Below, piece after piece: positions 8,240 through 16,467 of a stretch of 53,103 nucleotides of DNA (its first letter is position 1; each line of letters begins with the position of its first letter). Under the pieces are notes generated by a model, which was not told the origin of the DNA, made no database searches, and saw only the letters and a list, made by a program, of their open reading frames with translations. Source of the DNA: Flavobacterium sp. A45 (lineage in GTDB: Bacteria; Bacteroidota; Bacteroidia; Flavobacteriales; Flavobacteriaceae); contig NZ_MUNX01000089.1 in the NCBI RefSeq assembly GCF_002001005.1, positions 1 to 53,103 on the forward strand. The letters run 5' to 3'. The translations under genes and the position numbers were made by a program.

Positions 8240-11200
8240 TTAGAAAGTTACGTTCAAGCCCGAAATGAATGTTTTAGAATTTGGATAAGCACCAAAGTCA
8301 ATTCCAGGATATAAATTGTTTTGTTCATAAGAACTTACCTCAGGATCATAGCCTGTATATTTCGTCCATGTAATTAAGTTTTCGGCAGATACGTATATCT
8401 TAATGCTCTTTGTTCCAATTTTTGAAGAAATGCTTTTTGGGAAAGTATAACCTAAAGTAATTAGTTTTAATCTCAAGAAAGAAGCATCTTCCACATAACG
8501 CTCCGATACAATTCCAAGCGGAGAACTCGATGCTCTTGGGATTTCATTGCTTGGATTAGTTGGAGTCCAACGATCTAATAAAGTTGCTGCTGCATTAGTT
8601 CCAAGAGTAGAAATTTCCAATTGCTGATTTAGAGCGTTAAATATTTTACCTCCATAAGCACCTTGGAACGAAAAATTCAAATCGAAGTTACCGTAAGAAA
8701 GTGTGTTGCTAAAACTTCCAACAAATTTAGGCTGTGAACTTCCAAGATCACCTTTATCAAGAGCTGTGATTACTCCGTCACCATTGGTATCTATGTATTT
8801 TCTGTCCCCAACTTTTGTATTGGCAAGACTGTTAATTTTTGGCTGTGTATTGATTTCCTCCTGAGTCTGAAAAATCCCGTTGGTTTTGTATCCCCAGAAA
8901 GTTCCAAGAGGCAATCCAACTTTTACAGTTACTGGCTGCTGCTGTAGTAAAGAACCATTTGGCACTATCGGAAAAAATTGATTCACTCCATTTCCTATTT
9001 CCAGTACTTTATTTCTGTTGGCAGAAAAGACAAAATTAGAATTCCATGAAAACGTTTCTGTTTTTATATTTTCGGTTATCAGACCAATTTCAATCCCTTT
9101 GTTCTCCACACCGCCAATATTCTGAAGAACGGTAGCATATCCTGAAGTCAATGGAACTGGCACATTGATAAGCAGATCATTTGTTTTTTTATAATAGGCA
9201 TCAAAAACAAAATTTATTTTTCTGTCCAATAATGATAAGTCTAAACCGATATTATACTGATCTGTTTTTTCCCATCTCAAATCTGGATTTGCCAAACGGG
9301 TTGGTGCCAATCCTGTTTGAATTGTACCGCCAAAAGCATAATTAACTGAACCTATAGAAGCTAATGAAAGATAATTACCAATTTCCTGATTTCCTGTAGT
9401 TCCTGCACTCAGTCTAAGTTTCGCATCAGTTACAACTTTAATATTTTTGGCAAAATCTTCTTCGGTGATGTTCCAAGAAAATCCAGCTGAAGGAAAATAA
9501 CCCCAAAGTGATTCTGAACCAAATCTTGAAGAACCATCAGCACGCGCTGATACTGTTAGATTGTATTTCCCTTTATAAGAATAATTTGCTCTGGCAAGCC
9601 AAGATTTCAGTACGCTTTCGAATGCTTCCGAATAAGGTTTTACAGCCACACCATCCTGAAGTGCATTGTAAGTATTGGAATCATTAACAAAAGTATTTGC
9701 TCCTGCATTCACCACTTCTCCCTGAGTATATTGAAGCGTATATCCAGCCAAAGCAGAGAATTTATGATCTTCTCCAAAATGGGTATTGTAATTCAGTGTG
9801 TTTTCATTCAATACTGAACTTACCAACCTGTCACCAACAGAGGCTAGCCCTTTGGTTGGAGCACCAGTAGTAGTATTTGACGGTGCATAATAATTTTGTT
9901 TGGTATTAATTACATCACCGCTTACAGCAACTTTGGCCGTAATTTCTTTGTTGATTTTGTATTCACCAAACAAACTAGTCAAAATTCTGTTGATTTTAGT
10001 TTCGTTTACGGTGTTTTCTAAATCATTAATTGGATTGGGTACATAACCGTTAACTGAAGTAGCATAAGGATTATTGGTCACATTATAGCTCCCGTCATCA
10101 TTCCGGATTGGAACTACCGGCGCAGTTAGCAGGATACTAACCAATGGATTGGGATTTCTGCCGGCTGTAGTACCGCCATTAGTTCCTACTCCATTTGATA
10201 CCGAATTACTATAATTAGCATTTACTCCAAATTTAAAAGCCTGAGAATAGTTTCTTTCGTAATTGGCACGAAGCGAAATTCGTTTAAAATCAGATCCTAT
10301 TACAATTCCTTCCTGATCAAAATAACCGGATGAAACTGCATATCTGGAGCGGTCATCCCCGCCTGAAAATGTCAATTGGTGGTTTTGAACCGGAGCAGCA
10401 GCATTAAAAGCCGCCGACTGCCAGTCATATCCTCCTGAAGTTTTAAGAGCTTCAATTTGGGCAGCTGAAAAAGAAGGCGCTTGACCAATACTTGCCTGGA
10501 CATCATTACGCAGGCTTGCCCATTGGCTCGCATCTAATAAATCTAACTTTTTTGAAACATTTTGAAATCCAATATATCCCTGATACGAAATATTGTCCTG
10601 TCCTTTAGTCCCTTTTTTAGTTGTTATAAGTACGACACCATTTGCACCGCGGGAGCCATAAATCGCAGTTGCCGATGCATCTTTCAATACATCAATAGAT
10701 TCAATATCGGCAGGGTTTATTGTTGACAGTACATTCACTCCAGCTCCTGAATATGTTACTCCGGCAGTACCATTGCTGTTGTCATTATAGATTAAAACCC
10801 CATCCACAACATACAGCGGTTCATTTCCTGCTGTAATTGAATTCCCTCCTCTAATACGAACGCTGGAAGTTGCACCCGGACGGCCTGAACTTTGAGTTAC
10901 TACAACTCCGGGAATCGCTCCACGCAATAAATTATCTGCAGAAGAAGTAACCTGTGCTAAATTTGCTTTTGGGACCGATGATATTGCACCTGTGATATCT
11001 TTTTTCTTTTGAGTTCCATATCCTACAACCACCAGCTCATTCAACTCTTGAAGATCCTCCTCCAAATTGATAATAAGCGGGCTTCCGTCTGCAACGACTT
11101 CAGCTTTTTTATAACCAATATAAGTTATGATTAAGGTGTATGGAAATTTTTGTCCGGTTTGAAAATAAAATTTACCCTCTGCATCGGTTACCACTCCGTG

Positions 11201-11371
11201 AGTGGTTCCTTTAATAATTACAGAAGCTCCTGCTACTGGTAAATTTGAAACTTTATTAAGTACTGTTCCGTCAAGTTTAGACTGGATAAGCGGTTTAGTG
11301 TTTTGGGCATAAATCCCGACTGAAACCAGAAAAACACCTAGCCATAAAAGATTATATAATATTTTTTTCAT
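8240..11371 (-). CDS. SusC/RagA-family TonB-linked outer-membrane transporter
   Basis: At 1043 residues this has the normal length for SusC proteins. After a signal peptide (ending GIYAQ) comes a carboxypeptidase-D-like regulatory domain (about 32-110), then the plug with the hallmark VVVGYGTQKKKDITGAISSV and VRIRGGNSI...PLYVVDGV, and finally a beta-barrel that ends in a Phe (SGLNVTF). It imports the SusD-bound substrate using TonB energy. No sigma/anti-sigma pair or hybrid two-component regulator is adjacent, so control must come from elsewhere or from the long leader. It is the first gene of the sulfatase operon. Confidence 0.95.
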   Translation of the reverse strand: MKKILYNLLWLGVFLVSVGIYAQNTKPLIQSKLDGTVLNKVSNLPVAGASVIIKGTTHGVVTDAEGKFYFQTGQKFPYTLIITYIGYKKAEVVADGSPLIINLEEDLQELNELVVVGYGTQKKKDITGAISSVPKANLAQVTSSADNLLRGAIPGVVVTQSSGRPGATSSVRIRGGNSITAGNEPLYVVDGVLIYNDNSNGTAGVTYSGAGVNVLSTINPADIESIDVLKDASATAIYGSRGANGVVLITTKKGTKGQDNISYQGYIGFQNVSKKLDLLDASQWASLRNDVQASIGQAPSFSAAQIEALKTSGGYDWQSAAFNAAAPVQNHQLTFSGGDDRSRYAVSSGYFDQEGIVIGSDFKRISLRANYERNYSQAFKFGVNANYSNSVSNGVGTNGGTTAGRNPNPLVSILLTAPVVPIRNDDGSYNVTNNPYATSVNGYVPNPINDLENTVNETKINRILTSLFGEYKINKEITAKVAVSGDVINTKQNYYAPSNTTTGAPTKGLASVGDRLVSSVLNENTLNYNTHFGEDHKFSALAGYTLQYTQGEVVNAGANTFVNDSNTYNALQDGVAVKPYSEAFESVLKSWLARANYSYKGKYNLTVSARADGSSRFGSESLWGYFPSAGFSWNITEEDFAKNIKVVTDAKLRLSAGTTGNQEIGNYLSLASIGSVNYAFGGTIQTGLAPTRLANPDLRWEKTDQYNIGLDLSLLDRKINFVFDAYYKKTNDLLINVPVPLTSGYATVLQNIGGVENKGIEIGLITENIKTETFSWNSNFVFSANRNKVLEIGNGVNQFFPIVPNGSLLQQQPVTVKVGLPLGTFWGYKTNGIFQTQEEINTQPKINSLANTKVGDRKYIDTNGDGVITALDKGDLGSSQPKFVGSFSNTLSYGNFDLNFSFQGAYGGKIFNALNQQLEISTLGTNAAATLLDRWTPTNPSNEIPRASSSPLGIVSERYVEDASFLRLKLITLGYTFPKSISSKIGTKSIKIYVSAENLITWTKYTGYDPEVSSYEQNNLYPGIDFGAYPNSKTFISGLNVTF

Positions 11372-11460
11372 TACTTTGTTTTGGTTTAATAAATAAGGAG
11401 TTTGAAAACTGATTTAATCAATTTTCACTTTCCGACTAACGATAACATTTTTTTAAGCCT

Positions 11461-11495
11461 GCCATTTCTGTTGCCGCAGAAATGGCTTTTTTTTT
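11461..11495 (+). terminator. Plus-strand intrinsic terminator inside the susC leader
   Basis: A perfect 10-bp stem (GCCATTTCTG with CAGAAATGGC) and a 6-nt loop are followed by nine T residues on the plus strand. No plus-strand gene ends here: the nearest one begins further right. On the minus strand there is no T run, so it is not a terminator for susC transcription; there it would be a leader hairpin about 90 nt before the susC start codon. It may end a short antisense RNA. Confidence 0.6.
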
Positions 11496-11500
11496 ATCTA

Positions 11501-11685
11501 CAACAACACATTCGTTTTCTCATTTTATTTCTTTTTGATTAGTATTAGTATTTGAATTGAATATTATTTTGAAAAATCCATAAGACAACAGTCTAAATAA
11601 TTTATATCGAATTGAATAAATTATTTTGAAATTGAAAATTGTAAAATGGAATAAATCGAAGACTTTAACAGCAACAACACATTCG
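11501..11685. repeat. 14-bp direct repeat pair in the susC leader
   Basis: CAACAACACATTCG occurs at 11501-11514 and again at 11672-11685, 171 bp apart. The first copy lies directly after the plus-strand terminator. The second overlaps the left arm of the inverted repeat CATTCGAC-N7-GTCGAATG (11680-11702). Confidence 0.6.
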
Positions 11686-11702
11686 ACGAAGAGTGTCGAA
11701 TG
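11680..11702. promoter_or_regulatory. Inverted repeat, possible operator
   Basis: CATTCGAC, a 7-nt spacer and GTCGAATG form a perfect 8-bp inverted repeat. It sits 15 bp before the ATG of the 31-codon plus-strand ORF, beside a weak -7-like sequence (GATCTTTG, 11709-11716). On the minus strand it lies in the presumed susC leader. A dimeric regulator site or an RNA hairpin are both possible. Confidence 0.4.
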
Positions 11703-11716
11703 AGATAGATCTTTGC

Positions 11717-11812
11717 ATGATCAAAAAAGGGATGTTTTTGATTGTCTTCACAATTTTAGTTTTAGTATTAATATCGTTTTTTAAACTCTACTATTTCTAT
11801 AGACAAAAGTAA
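11717..11812 (+). CDS. Possible small membrane peptide, 31 residues
   Basis: This ORF starts ATG and encodes a basic start (MIKKG), a hydrophobic run of about 17 residues and a C-terminus rich in Tyr, Phe and basic residues (YYFYRQK). One membrane helix is expected. A weak -7-like box lies immediately upstream (GATCTTTG). No homolog is recognised. It runs against the presumed start of the susC transcript, so its own transcription would interfere with susC. It may be spurious. Confidence 0.3.
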   Translation: MIKKGMFLIVFTILVLVLISFFKLYYFYRQK

Positions 11813-11835
11813 GTTAAAATTATTAATCACCAAAA
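11803..11835 (-). promoter_or_regulatory. Candidate promoter of the susC operon
   Basis: On the minus strand TTTG (11835-11832) is followed after 21 nt by TACTTTTG (11810-11803). This matches the Bacteroidota -33/-7 consensus (TTTG, TAnnTTTG) with normal spacing. Transcription would begin near 11797, giving a leader of roughly 425 nt before susC. No better minus-strand match lies closer to susC. Confidence 0.5.
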
Positions 11836-12050
11836 AAAAATATAACTATTTACTAAAAAAATGTTAATCGCTGTTTATTAAACTGATAAAGCACTATAAA
11901 CCAACACATTAAATATTTATTTAAATAAGTAATAATGCCAAAAAAAATATTAGCAGGTATAGTAAAAGTTGTTTTTTTAAGCCCTAAACAAAACCTAAGC
12001 TTGAAAAAAATCAAATTTGGAACCTAAAATTGCAACAATAAAGGCTGCAC

Positions 12051-12089
12051 AAAAAAAAACGCAATAATTTAGAAACTAAATTACTGCGC
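12051..12089 (-). terminator. Intrinsic terminator of the LRR gene
   Basis: CGCAATAATTTAG (12060-12072) pairs with CTAAATTACTGCG (12076-12088) with one mismatch and a 3-nt loop. On the minus strand the stem runs into nine T residues (12059-12051). It lies about 60 bp after the stop codon of the LRR gene. Confidence 0.8.
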
Positions 12090-12150
12090 TTGGCAATCAT
12101 GAAAAACTATTATTACTAACTAAACAAACCCTGTTTTTTGTTTTGGCTAC

Positions 12151-13005
12151 TTATTCATCCGCAGCTAAAACACCTTTTTCGTTTTTTGAAACTTCCAATT
12201 CGAAAGCAACTCCATACTCATTAATCATTGTAAGATTGAAATCTTCTTTTTGGGCTAAAGCTTGAGAAACACCACCCGTAAAAGAATTATATGATAAATT
12301 CACACTTTTCAAATTATCTAATTTGGCAATAGTGTACGGAATATATCCATTCATTTTATTGTCAAACAAACTCAAATTTTCAAGTTCTTTTAAATTTTCA
12401 ACGTTCCAACTTATCTGTCCCGAAAATTTATTACTACTCAAGACCAACTCTTTTAGATTCTTTAATTCATATAATGAAGCGGGAAGTGGACCCGATAATT
12501 CATTATTGAATAATGACACCATTTCCAATTCTTTTAAATTACCTATTTGACTAGGTAATTCTCCTGAAAGCCTATTCATAAACATCATTATGGTGTGTAA
12601 ATGTGGTATATCGCAAATAGAACTTGGTATACTGCCAGATAGTTTATTAAACGAAAGATTTAATTCTTTTAAGTTTTTCAAATCCCCAATCTTTTCAGGG
12701 ATTGTCCCCGAAATCTGATTTTTAAATAGGTTCAGTACTTCTAAATTTTTCAACCCAATTATTTCAACAGGCAAATTACCAACAAGATTATTATTGGAAA
12801 GATTGATGCCTATTATTTTATCGTTTTTAATTGTAACTCCATGCCAAGTTGAAACTGGCGCTTTCAAATCCCACTTTATTTTCCATTGGCTACCATTAGT
12901 ACTTTCAAATAATTTTTCCAATATTTTTTTCTCAGAATTCGGAACATTTGCTAATAACGAAATCGAAAATACGGCTGTAAGAAATAATGTAATGAAATTT
13001 TTCAT
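12151..13005 (-). CDS. Secreted plant-type leucine-rich repeat protein
   Basis: A signal peptide (MKNFITLFLTAVFSISLLAN) precedes a cap-like region (LEKLFESTNGSQWKIKWD) and about seven 24-residue repeats of the plant type, for example LKELNLSFNKLSGSIPSSI. Such proteins resemble extracellular LRR domains of plant receptors and often mediate binding. The gene is transcribed alone, with its own terminator. The frame is open to 13032, but the ATG at 13005 puts the signal peptide at the N-terminus and is the better start. No C-terminal T9SS sorting domain is visible, so how it leaves the periplasm, if it does, is unclear. Confidence 0.85.
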   Translation of the reverse strand: MKNFITLFLTAVFSISLLANVPNSEKKILEKLFESTNGSQWKIKWDLKAPVSTWHGVTIKNDKIIGINLSNNNLVGNLPVEIIGLKNLEVLNLFKNQISGTIPEKIGDLKNLKELNLSFNKLSGSIPSSICDIPHLHTIMMFMNRLSGELPSQIGNLKELEMVSLFNNELSGPLPASLYELKNLKELVLSSNKFSGQISWNVENLKELENLSLFDNKMNGYIPYTIAKLDNLKSVNLSYNSFTGGVSQALAQKEDFNLTMINEYGVAFELEVSKNEKGVLAADE

Positions 13006-13156
13006 GATTTTTATTTTACAATTATAATACAAAAATAACTCTTAAATCCATTTAAATGCAAATTTTATCGATAAAATACACAATAATCTTAAAATTGTAA
13101 ACTTTATACTATTTAATTGTATTTATAAAGCTCAAAATGCATATCAAAAAATTAAT

Positions 13157-13164
13157 TATATTTG
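13157..13164 (+). promoter_or_regulatory. -7 box for the DUF1761 gene
   Basis: TATATTTG fits the TAnnTTTG consensus 26 bp before the ATG at 13190. No convincing -33 TTG is found at the right distance. Confidence 0.4.
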
Positions 13165-13189
13165 ATGTATAACCTTAAAACCTTATATT

Positions 13190-13678
13190 ATGGAAATGAA
13201 TTGGATTGCAGTTTTTGTAAGTGCATTAGCAACATTAGTAGTTGGATTTATTTGGTATAACCCAAAAGTATTTGGAACTGCCTGGATGAAAGAAACCGGT
13301 CTCACAGAAGAGGAACTTGCAAAAGGAAATATGCTGAAAATATTTGGACTGACCTATATTTTCTCTCTTATGATTGTTATAATAGAATCGTCATTAACCA
13401 TTCATCAGTCAGGTGCGCTCGGAATGATTGGAGGACCAATGAAAATTAATGAGGCACTTCCATCTTTCAATGCTTTTATGACTGATTATGGAACCGCTTA
13501 CAGAACATTCAAACACGGTGCTTTACATGGATTTGTGTCTGGTTTGTTTTTTGCTTTCCCAATGATTGCAATAAACGGTTTATTCGAAAGAAAATCCTGG
13601 AAATACATTTGGATTCATGCAGGATATTGGATAGTTACTTTGACCATCATAGGGTCTTTGATTTGCGGTTGGGTCTAA
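13190..13678 (+). CDS. DUF1761 family membrane protein
   Basis: The 162-residue protein has about four hydrophobic segments. The N-terminal pattern MNWIAVFVSALATLVVGFIW followed by YNPKVFGTAWMKETGLTEEE is typical of DUF1761. Function is unknown for the family. It is a single-gene unit, with a -7 box 26 bp upstream and a strong terminator directly after it. A second ATG two codons in (MNW) could be the start; both are compatible with the promoter. Confidence 0.85.
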   Translation: MEMNWIAVFVSALATLVVGFIWYNPKVFGTAWMKETGLTEEELAKGNMLKIFGLTYIFSLMIVIIESSLTIHQSGALGMIGGPMKINEALPSFNAFMTDYGTAYRTFKHGALHGFVSGLFFAFPMIAINGLFERKSWKYIWIHAGYWIVTLTIIGSLICGWV

Positions 13679-13698
13679 ATTATAGCTATAAAATAGAT

Positions 13699-13739
13699 AA
13701 GCCTTATTTCTATAACACAAAGAAATAAGGCTTTTTTTT
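13699..13739 (+). terminator. Intrinsic terminator after the DUF1761 gene
   Basis: AAGCCTTATTTCT (13699-13711) pairs perfectly with AGAAATAAGGCTT (13721-13733), followed by a run of eight T. It sits between two convergent genes. Confidence 0.9.
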
Positions 13740-13740
13740 A

Positions 13741-14025
13741 TTAGAACAGACCCTCAATCTGAGTGGCTAATTCAAAATCTTTAGTGGTCACTCCTCCAGA
13801 ATCATGTGTATTCAAACGAATATTCACTTTATTATATACGTTAAAAAGTTCTGGATGATGATTCATCTTTTCGGCCAATACACCAACTTGGACTATAAAA
13901 CCAAGTGCCTGCGTGAAATTCTTAAATTTAAAATCCTTTTCTATGGCGTTTTCCTTGAAATGCCAATCTTTTAAGTTTTCCAAAAGGGGGCTAGCTGATT
14001 CCTCCGTAAATGTTTTCATAACCAT
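13741..14025 (-). CDS. 4a-hydroxytetrahydrobiopterin dehydratase (PCD/DCoH family)
   Basis: This 94-residue protein has the full length of the pterin-4a-carbinolamine dehydratase family. The active-site block [11 protein letters not shown] (about 55-65) and the following [17 protein letters not shown] are conserved. The enzyme recycles the pterin cofactor used by aromatic amino acid hydroxylases, though no hydroxylase lies in this window. The start is the ATG of MVMKTF; a second ATG two codons on is equally good. It converges with the DUF1761 gene. Confidence 0.9.
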   Translation of the reverse strand: MVMKTFTEESASPLLENLKDWHFKENAIEKDFKFKNFTQALGFIVQVGVLAEKMNHHPELFNVYNKVNIRLNTHDSGGVTTKDFELATQIEGLF

Positions 14026-14049
14026 TTATTTTTTATAAAGTTAAGAAAA

Positions 14050-14325
14050 AGATTCTGAGATACTGAGATTCTAAGTTTCTAAGAGGCTAAGTTTATTAAT
14101 TCAAAATTAAAGCCCTAATATGATTATCACTATTCTATTTTTTTTTAGATAATAGCAAAAATCTAAAATCTTTCCCCTTAGCCCCGATTACAGTGAAAAT
14201 CATTATGTGCCGGGGTTCGGCACATAATATTGCAACGGAAAGCGGGACGATGTATCCTGAAAAAAGCTAATCTTTCTGCTCCAAATTCAGCTTAGAAACT
14301 TAGAATCTTAGCCTCTTAGAAACTT
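14050..14325. repeat. Inverted CTAAGnnn octamer repeats flanking an element
   Basis: The left arm is a degenerate tandem array with 8-bp period (CTGAG, CTGAG, CTAAG, CTAAG, CTAAG). The 19-mer AAGTTTCTAAGAGGCTAAG at 14073-14091 recurs exactly in reverse complement at 14307-14325. A relative of the array lies at 46649-46684. Confidence 0.7.
14178..14284 (+). ncRNA. Dispersed structured repeat, copy 1 (Flavo-1-like)
   Basis: The element starts TTAGCCCCGATTACAGTGAA, contains a perfect 10-bp hairpin (TTATGTGCCG with CGGCACATAA, 14203-14227), continues with CGGAAAGCGGGACGAT and ends TAATCTTTCTGCTCC. Blocks match the inverted copy near 41.1 kb and, more loosely, the copy near 33.1 kb. From memory it resembles the multi-copy Flavo-1 RNA motif of flavobacteria; this has not been tested. 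Confidence 0.5.
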
Positions 14326-14349
14326 AATTACAATTCCATATAAATTAGC

Positions 14350-14357
14350 TAAATTTG
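14350..14357 (+). promoter_or_regulatory. -7 box supporting the TTG start of the next gene
   Basis: TAAATTTG fits TAnnTTTG and ends 20 bp before the TTG codon at 14378. Transcription would start near 14363, which leaves room only for that start. Confidence 0.4.
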
Positions 14358-14377
14358 AAAAAATATACTTATCCAGT

Positions 14378-15526
14378 TTGAAAACAGCTCTTTCCTATCG
14401 AATTTTCGAAACCGCAGTCCAACTTCCAGAAAACTGGGATGATCTGGGCTGTAAAAATATTTTTTTGTCCAAAGCTTATTTTGAAATTCTGGAGAAATCG
14501 GCTCCAAACAATATGATTTGTCATTATATCGGTATTTTTAAGAATCAAAATTTAGAGGGAATAGCCATCTCGCAATTTTTGGACTTAAATAAATTGGATT
14601 CTTTTGGCGATAGAGATCGATGCGTTAAGACCTCTGTCCGAAAATTTATTTTAAAGAACTTTGCTTCTCATGTTTTAATCATAGGGAACAACATGCTTAC
14701 CGGACAAAATTCATTTATTTTTTCGGATTCAATATCGCCAGCTGAAGGTATTAAAACTTTAAAGCAGGCAACAGCCGATTTGAAGTTGAAATTTAAATCG
14801 ATGGGCAAAAAAGTGCACATCACTACTTTTAAAGATTACACACAGAAAGATGCCGAAAACTTCGCCTCGGATCACTTTAAAAAAAATTACAAATACCGCA
14901 TACAGCCCAACATGACCTTTCCTATTCGTGATGAATGGAAGACAGAGCAGGATTATATCGATTCTCTGATCAAAAAATACCGTGACCAATACAAAAGAGC
15001 CCGAAAAAAAGCCGAAGGAATTGAAAAAAGAAAATTACACTTGGAAGACATTATCAAGTATGAAACTGTGATTTATGATTTATACCATCATGTTGCCCAA
15101 AATGCACCTTTCAACACTTTTTTTCTGACCAGAAATCATTTTAGGATTTTTAAAGAAACGCTGAAAGACAAATTCTTATTTTACGGATATTTTTTGGATG
15201 ACAAACTTATCGGTTTCAACACATTAATTAAAAATGGCAACACGATCGATACCTATTTTTTAGGTTACGATGATACTGTTCAAAGGGAAAAAATGCTGTA
15301 TTTAAACATGCTTTATGACATGATTGCCTATTCAATTAATAAAGGATTTAAAGAAATCATTTTCTCCAGAACGGCTTTGGAAATTAAAAGTTCAGTTGGG
15401 GCAAAGCCAATGGAAATGTTCGGTTTCATGGAACATAGTAATTCCAAAATAAACAAACATGTTCCTAAACTATTTCCAAAATTGGAACCAGAGATTGTGT
15501 GGCAGGAAAGAAATCCTTTTAAGTAA
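14378..15526 (+). CDS. GNAT-fold acetyltransferase-like protein (BioF2/Acetyltransferase_6 type)
   Basis: The 382-residue protein looks like the tandem-GNAT group that includes FemAB-like and BioF2-like transferases. The central block DYIDSLIKKYRDQYKRARKK and the C-terminal half with FFLTRNHFRIF, LIGFNTLIKNGN and IIFSRTALEIKSSVGA are the recognisable parts. Substrate and donor are unknown; members are often near cell-envelope genes. There is no ATG near the N-terminus: the frame starts with TTG at 14378 and an in-frame stop lies at 14309, so TTG is the likely start. It is convergent with the lipid kinase gene. Confidence 0.7.
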   Translation: MKTALSYRIFETAVQLPENWDDLGCKNIFLSKAYFEILEKSAPNNMICHYIGIFKNQNLEGIAISQFLDLNKLDSFGDRDRCVKTSVRKFILKNFASHVLIIGNNMLTGQNSFIFSDSISPAEGIKTLKQATADLKLKFKSMGKKVHITTFKDYTQKDAENFASDHFKKNYKYRIQPNMTFPIRDEWKTEQDYIDSLIKKYRDQYKRARKKAEGIEKRKLHLEDIIKYETVIYDLYHHVAQNAPFNTFFLTRNHFRIFKETLKDKFLFYGYFLDDKLIGFNTLIKNGNTIDTYFLGYDDTVQREKMLYLNMLYDMIAYSINKGFKEIIFSRTALEIKSSVGAKPMEMFGFMEHSNSKINKHVPKLFPKLEPEIVWQERNPFK

Positions 15527-15534
15527 TTAAAAAA

Positions 15535-16404
15535 TTATGGAATAGCAACCTTTAATTGTTTGTGCAGAATAGAAATTTCCAAAAGACTTTCGGCTCCGCA
15601 ATACTCACCGTCAATTTGGAAATTTACAGGAATATTTGTTTTTATGGTGGCTCTATCTGTAGAGATTATTTCAATATCGTCATTTTCAATCGGCATATTC
15701 CCAGTGATAATTTGTCCAAAAACAATCAAATCCAAATTTTTCAGAATTACTAATTCAAATTTCCCGTCGTTCATTGCACCGTCTGGATTAATCATTACTC
15801 CGGTTCCATATTTTTGCGAATTGGCAATTACAATCATTCGGGCAACACATTTAATAGTTTGGTTATTGGCAGTAATTGTCGCTTCAAAAGGATCCTCCAT
15901 ATCTTTCAAAGTGGTATAGGCTTGAATGGCATATCCCCACATCCCTCGTGTTTCGCTATTTTCATAGTTTTTTACAAGATCTGCATTTAGTCCGATATCA
16001 CTCAAATGCAGACTTTTTTTACCATTGATAGCAATCATATCCATTTCGATATAATTCCCATAAAAAGCTATTTTCAGATTATCTTCGAGTGCAGTTGGCA
16101 GGTTCAAATCAACCGATAGACCATTTGCCGAACCAGCGGGTAAAATTCCGAGAATTACATCGTGCTTTTCTATTGCTTCTGCAACCATTTTTATAGTTCC
16201 GTCACCGCCAGCCACTAAAATTCTTTCGGGCTGATGAGTATTATACAGTTCCTTTATCTTAACTAAATCACCCTCACCGGTTGTTTCGTATAAAATGAGT
16301 TCTAAGTTTTCTTTCTCTGTAAAAAAACTGGCGGCTTCTACAAATTGAGTTTTATCAACATCTCCCGATATTGGATTTACTACCATGATAATACTCTTTT
16401 TCAT
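15535..16404 (-). CDS. Diacylglycerol kinase-family lipid kinase (YegS/BmrU-like)
   Basis: The N-terminal domain has VVNPISG (8-14) and the ATP-binding signature GGDGT (66-70), followed by LGILPAGSANGLSVDLNLP, all typical of the DAGK catalytic domain. The C-terminal beta-sandwich is present, including FQIDGEYCGAES. The enzyme would phosphorylate a lipid alcohol such as diacylglycerol or sphinganine at the membrane. The frame is open to 16458, but the ATG at 16404 gives the family N-terminus MKKSIIMVVNP. It is divergent from a gene for an App1-like lipid phosphatase with only about 60 bp between them, suggesting opposing or linked steps in lipid metabolism. Confidence 0.9.
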   Translation of the reverse strand: MKKSIIMVVNPISGDVDKTQFVEAASFFTEKENLELILYETTGEGDLVKIKELYNTHQPERILVAGGDGTIKMVAEAIEKHDVILGILPAGSANGLSVDLNLPTALEDNLKIAFYGNYIEMDMIAINGKKSLHLSDIGLNADLVKNYENSETRGMWGYAIQAYTTLKDMEDPFEATITANNQTIKCVARMIVIANSQKYGTGVMINPDGAMNDGKFELVILKNLDLIVFGQIITGNMPIENDDIEIISTDRATIKTNIPVNFQIDGEYCGAESLLEISILHKQLKVAIP

Positions 16405-16467
16405 AATTTGGGTTAGTATGTGAATTAAAAACAATAAATTTAGTGATAATAAAATCAATCATATTAC

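Larger units (their letters stand above)
11372..12150. other. Long non-coding region upstream of the susC operon
   Basis: About 780 bp separate susC from the terminator side of the LRR gene. From left to right it holds a plus-strand intrinsic terminator (11461-11495), two copies of a 14-bp direct repeat (11501-11514, 11672-11685), an 8-bp inverted repeat (11680-11702), a 31-codon plus-strand ORF (11717-11812), a minus-strand promoter candidate for susC (11803-11835) and a minus-strand terminator (12051-12089). The stretch 11840-12050 is A+T-rich and shows nothing else I can name. Confidence 0.7.
14026..14377. other. Intergenic region made of nested repeats
   Basis: The 352 bp between the pterin dehydratase and the acetyltransferase-like gene contain no ORF. 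They hold CTAAG octamer repeats at both ends in opposite orientation (about 14050-14091 and 14291-14325) around one copy of the dispersed structured repeat (14178-14284). A -7 box lies at the right edge. Confidence 0.75.

Noticed and set aside
11461..11486. Terminator for susC-strand transcription or a riboswitch
   Set aside because: On the minus strand no T run follows the stem, and I recognise no riboswitch consensus around it.
15560..15919. 119-codon plus-strand frame inside the lipid kinase gene
   Set aside because: It is antisense to a clear DAGK-family gene and reads as an Ile/Phe/Ser-rich product with no motifs.
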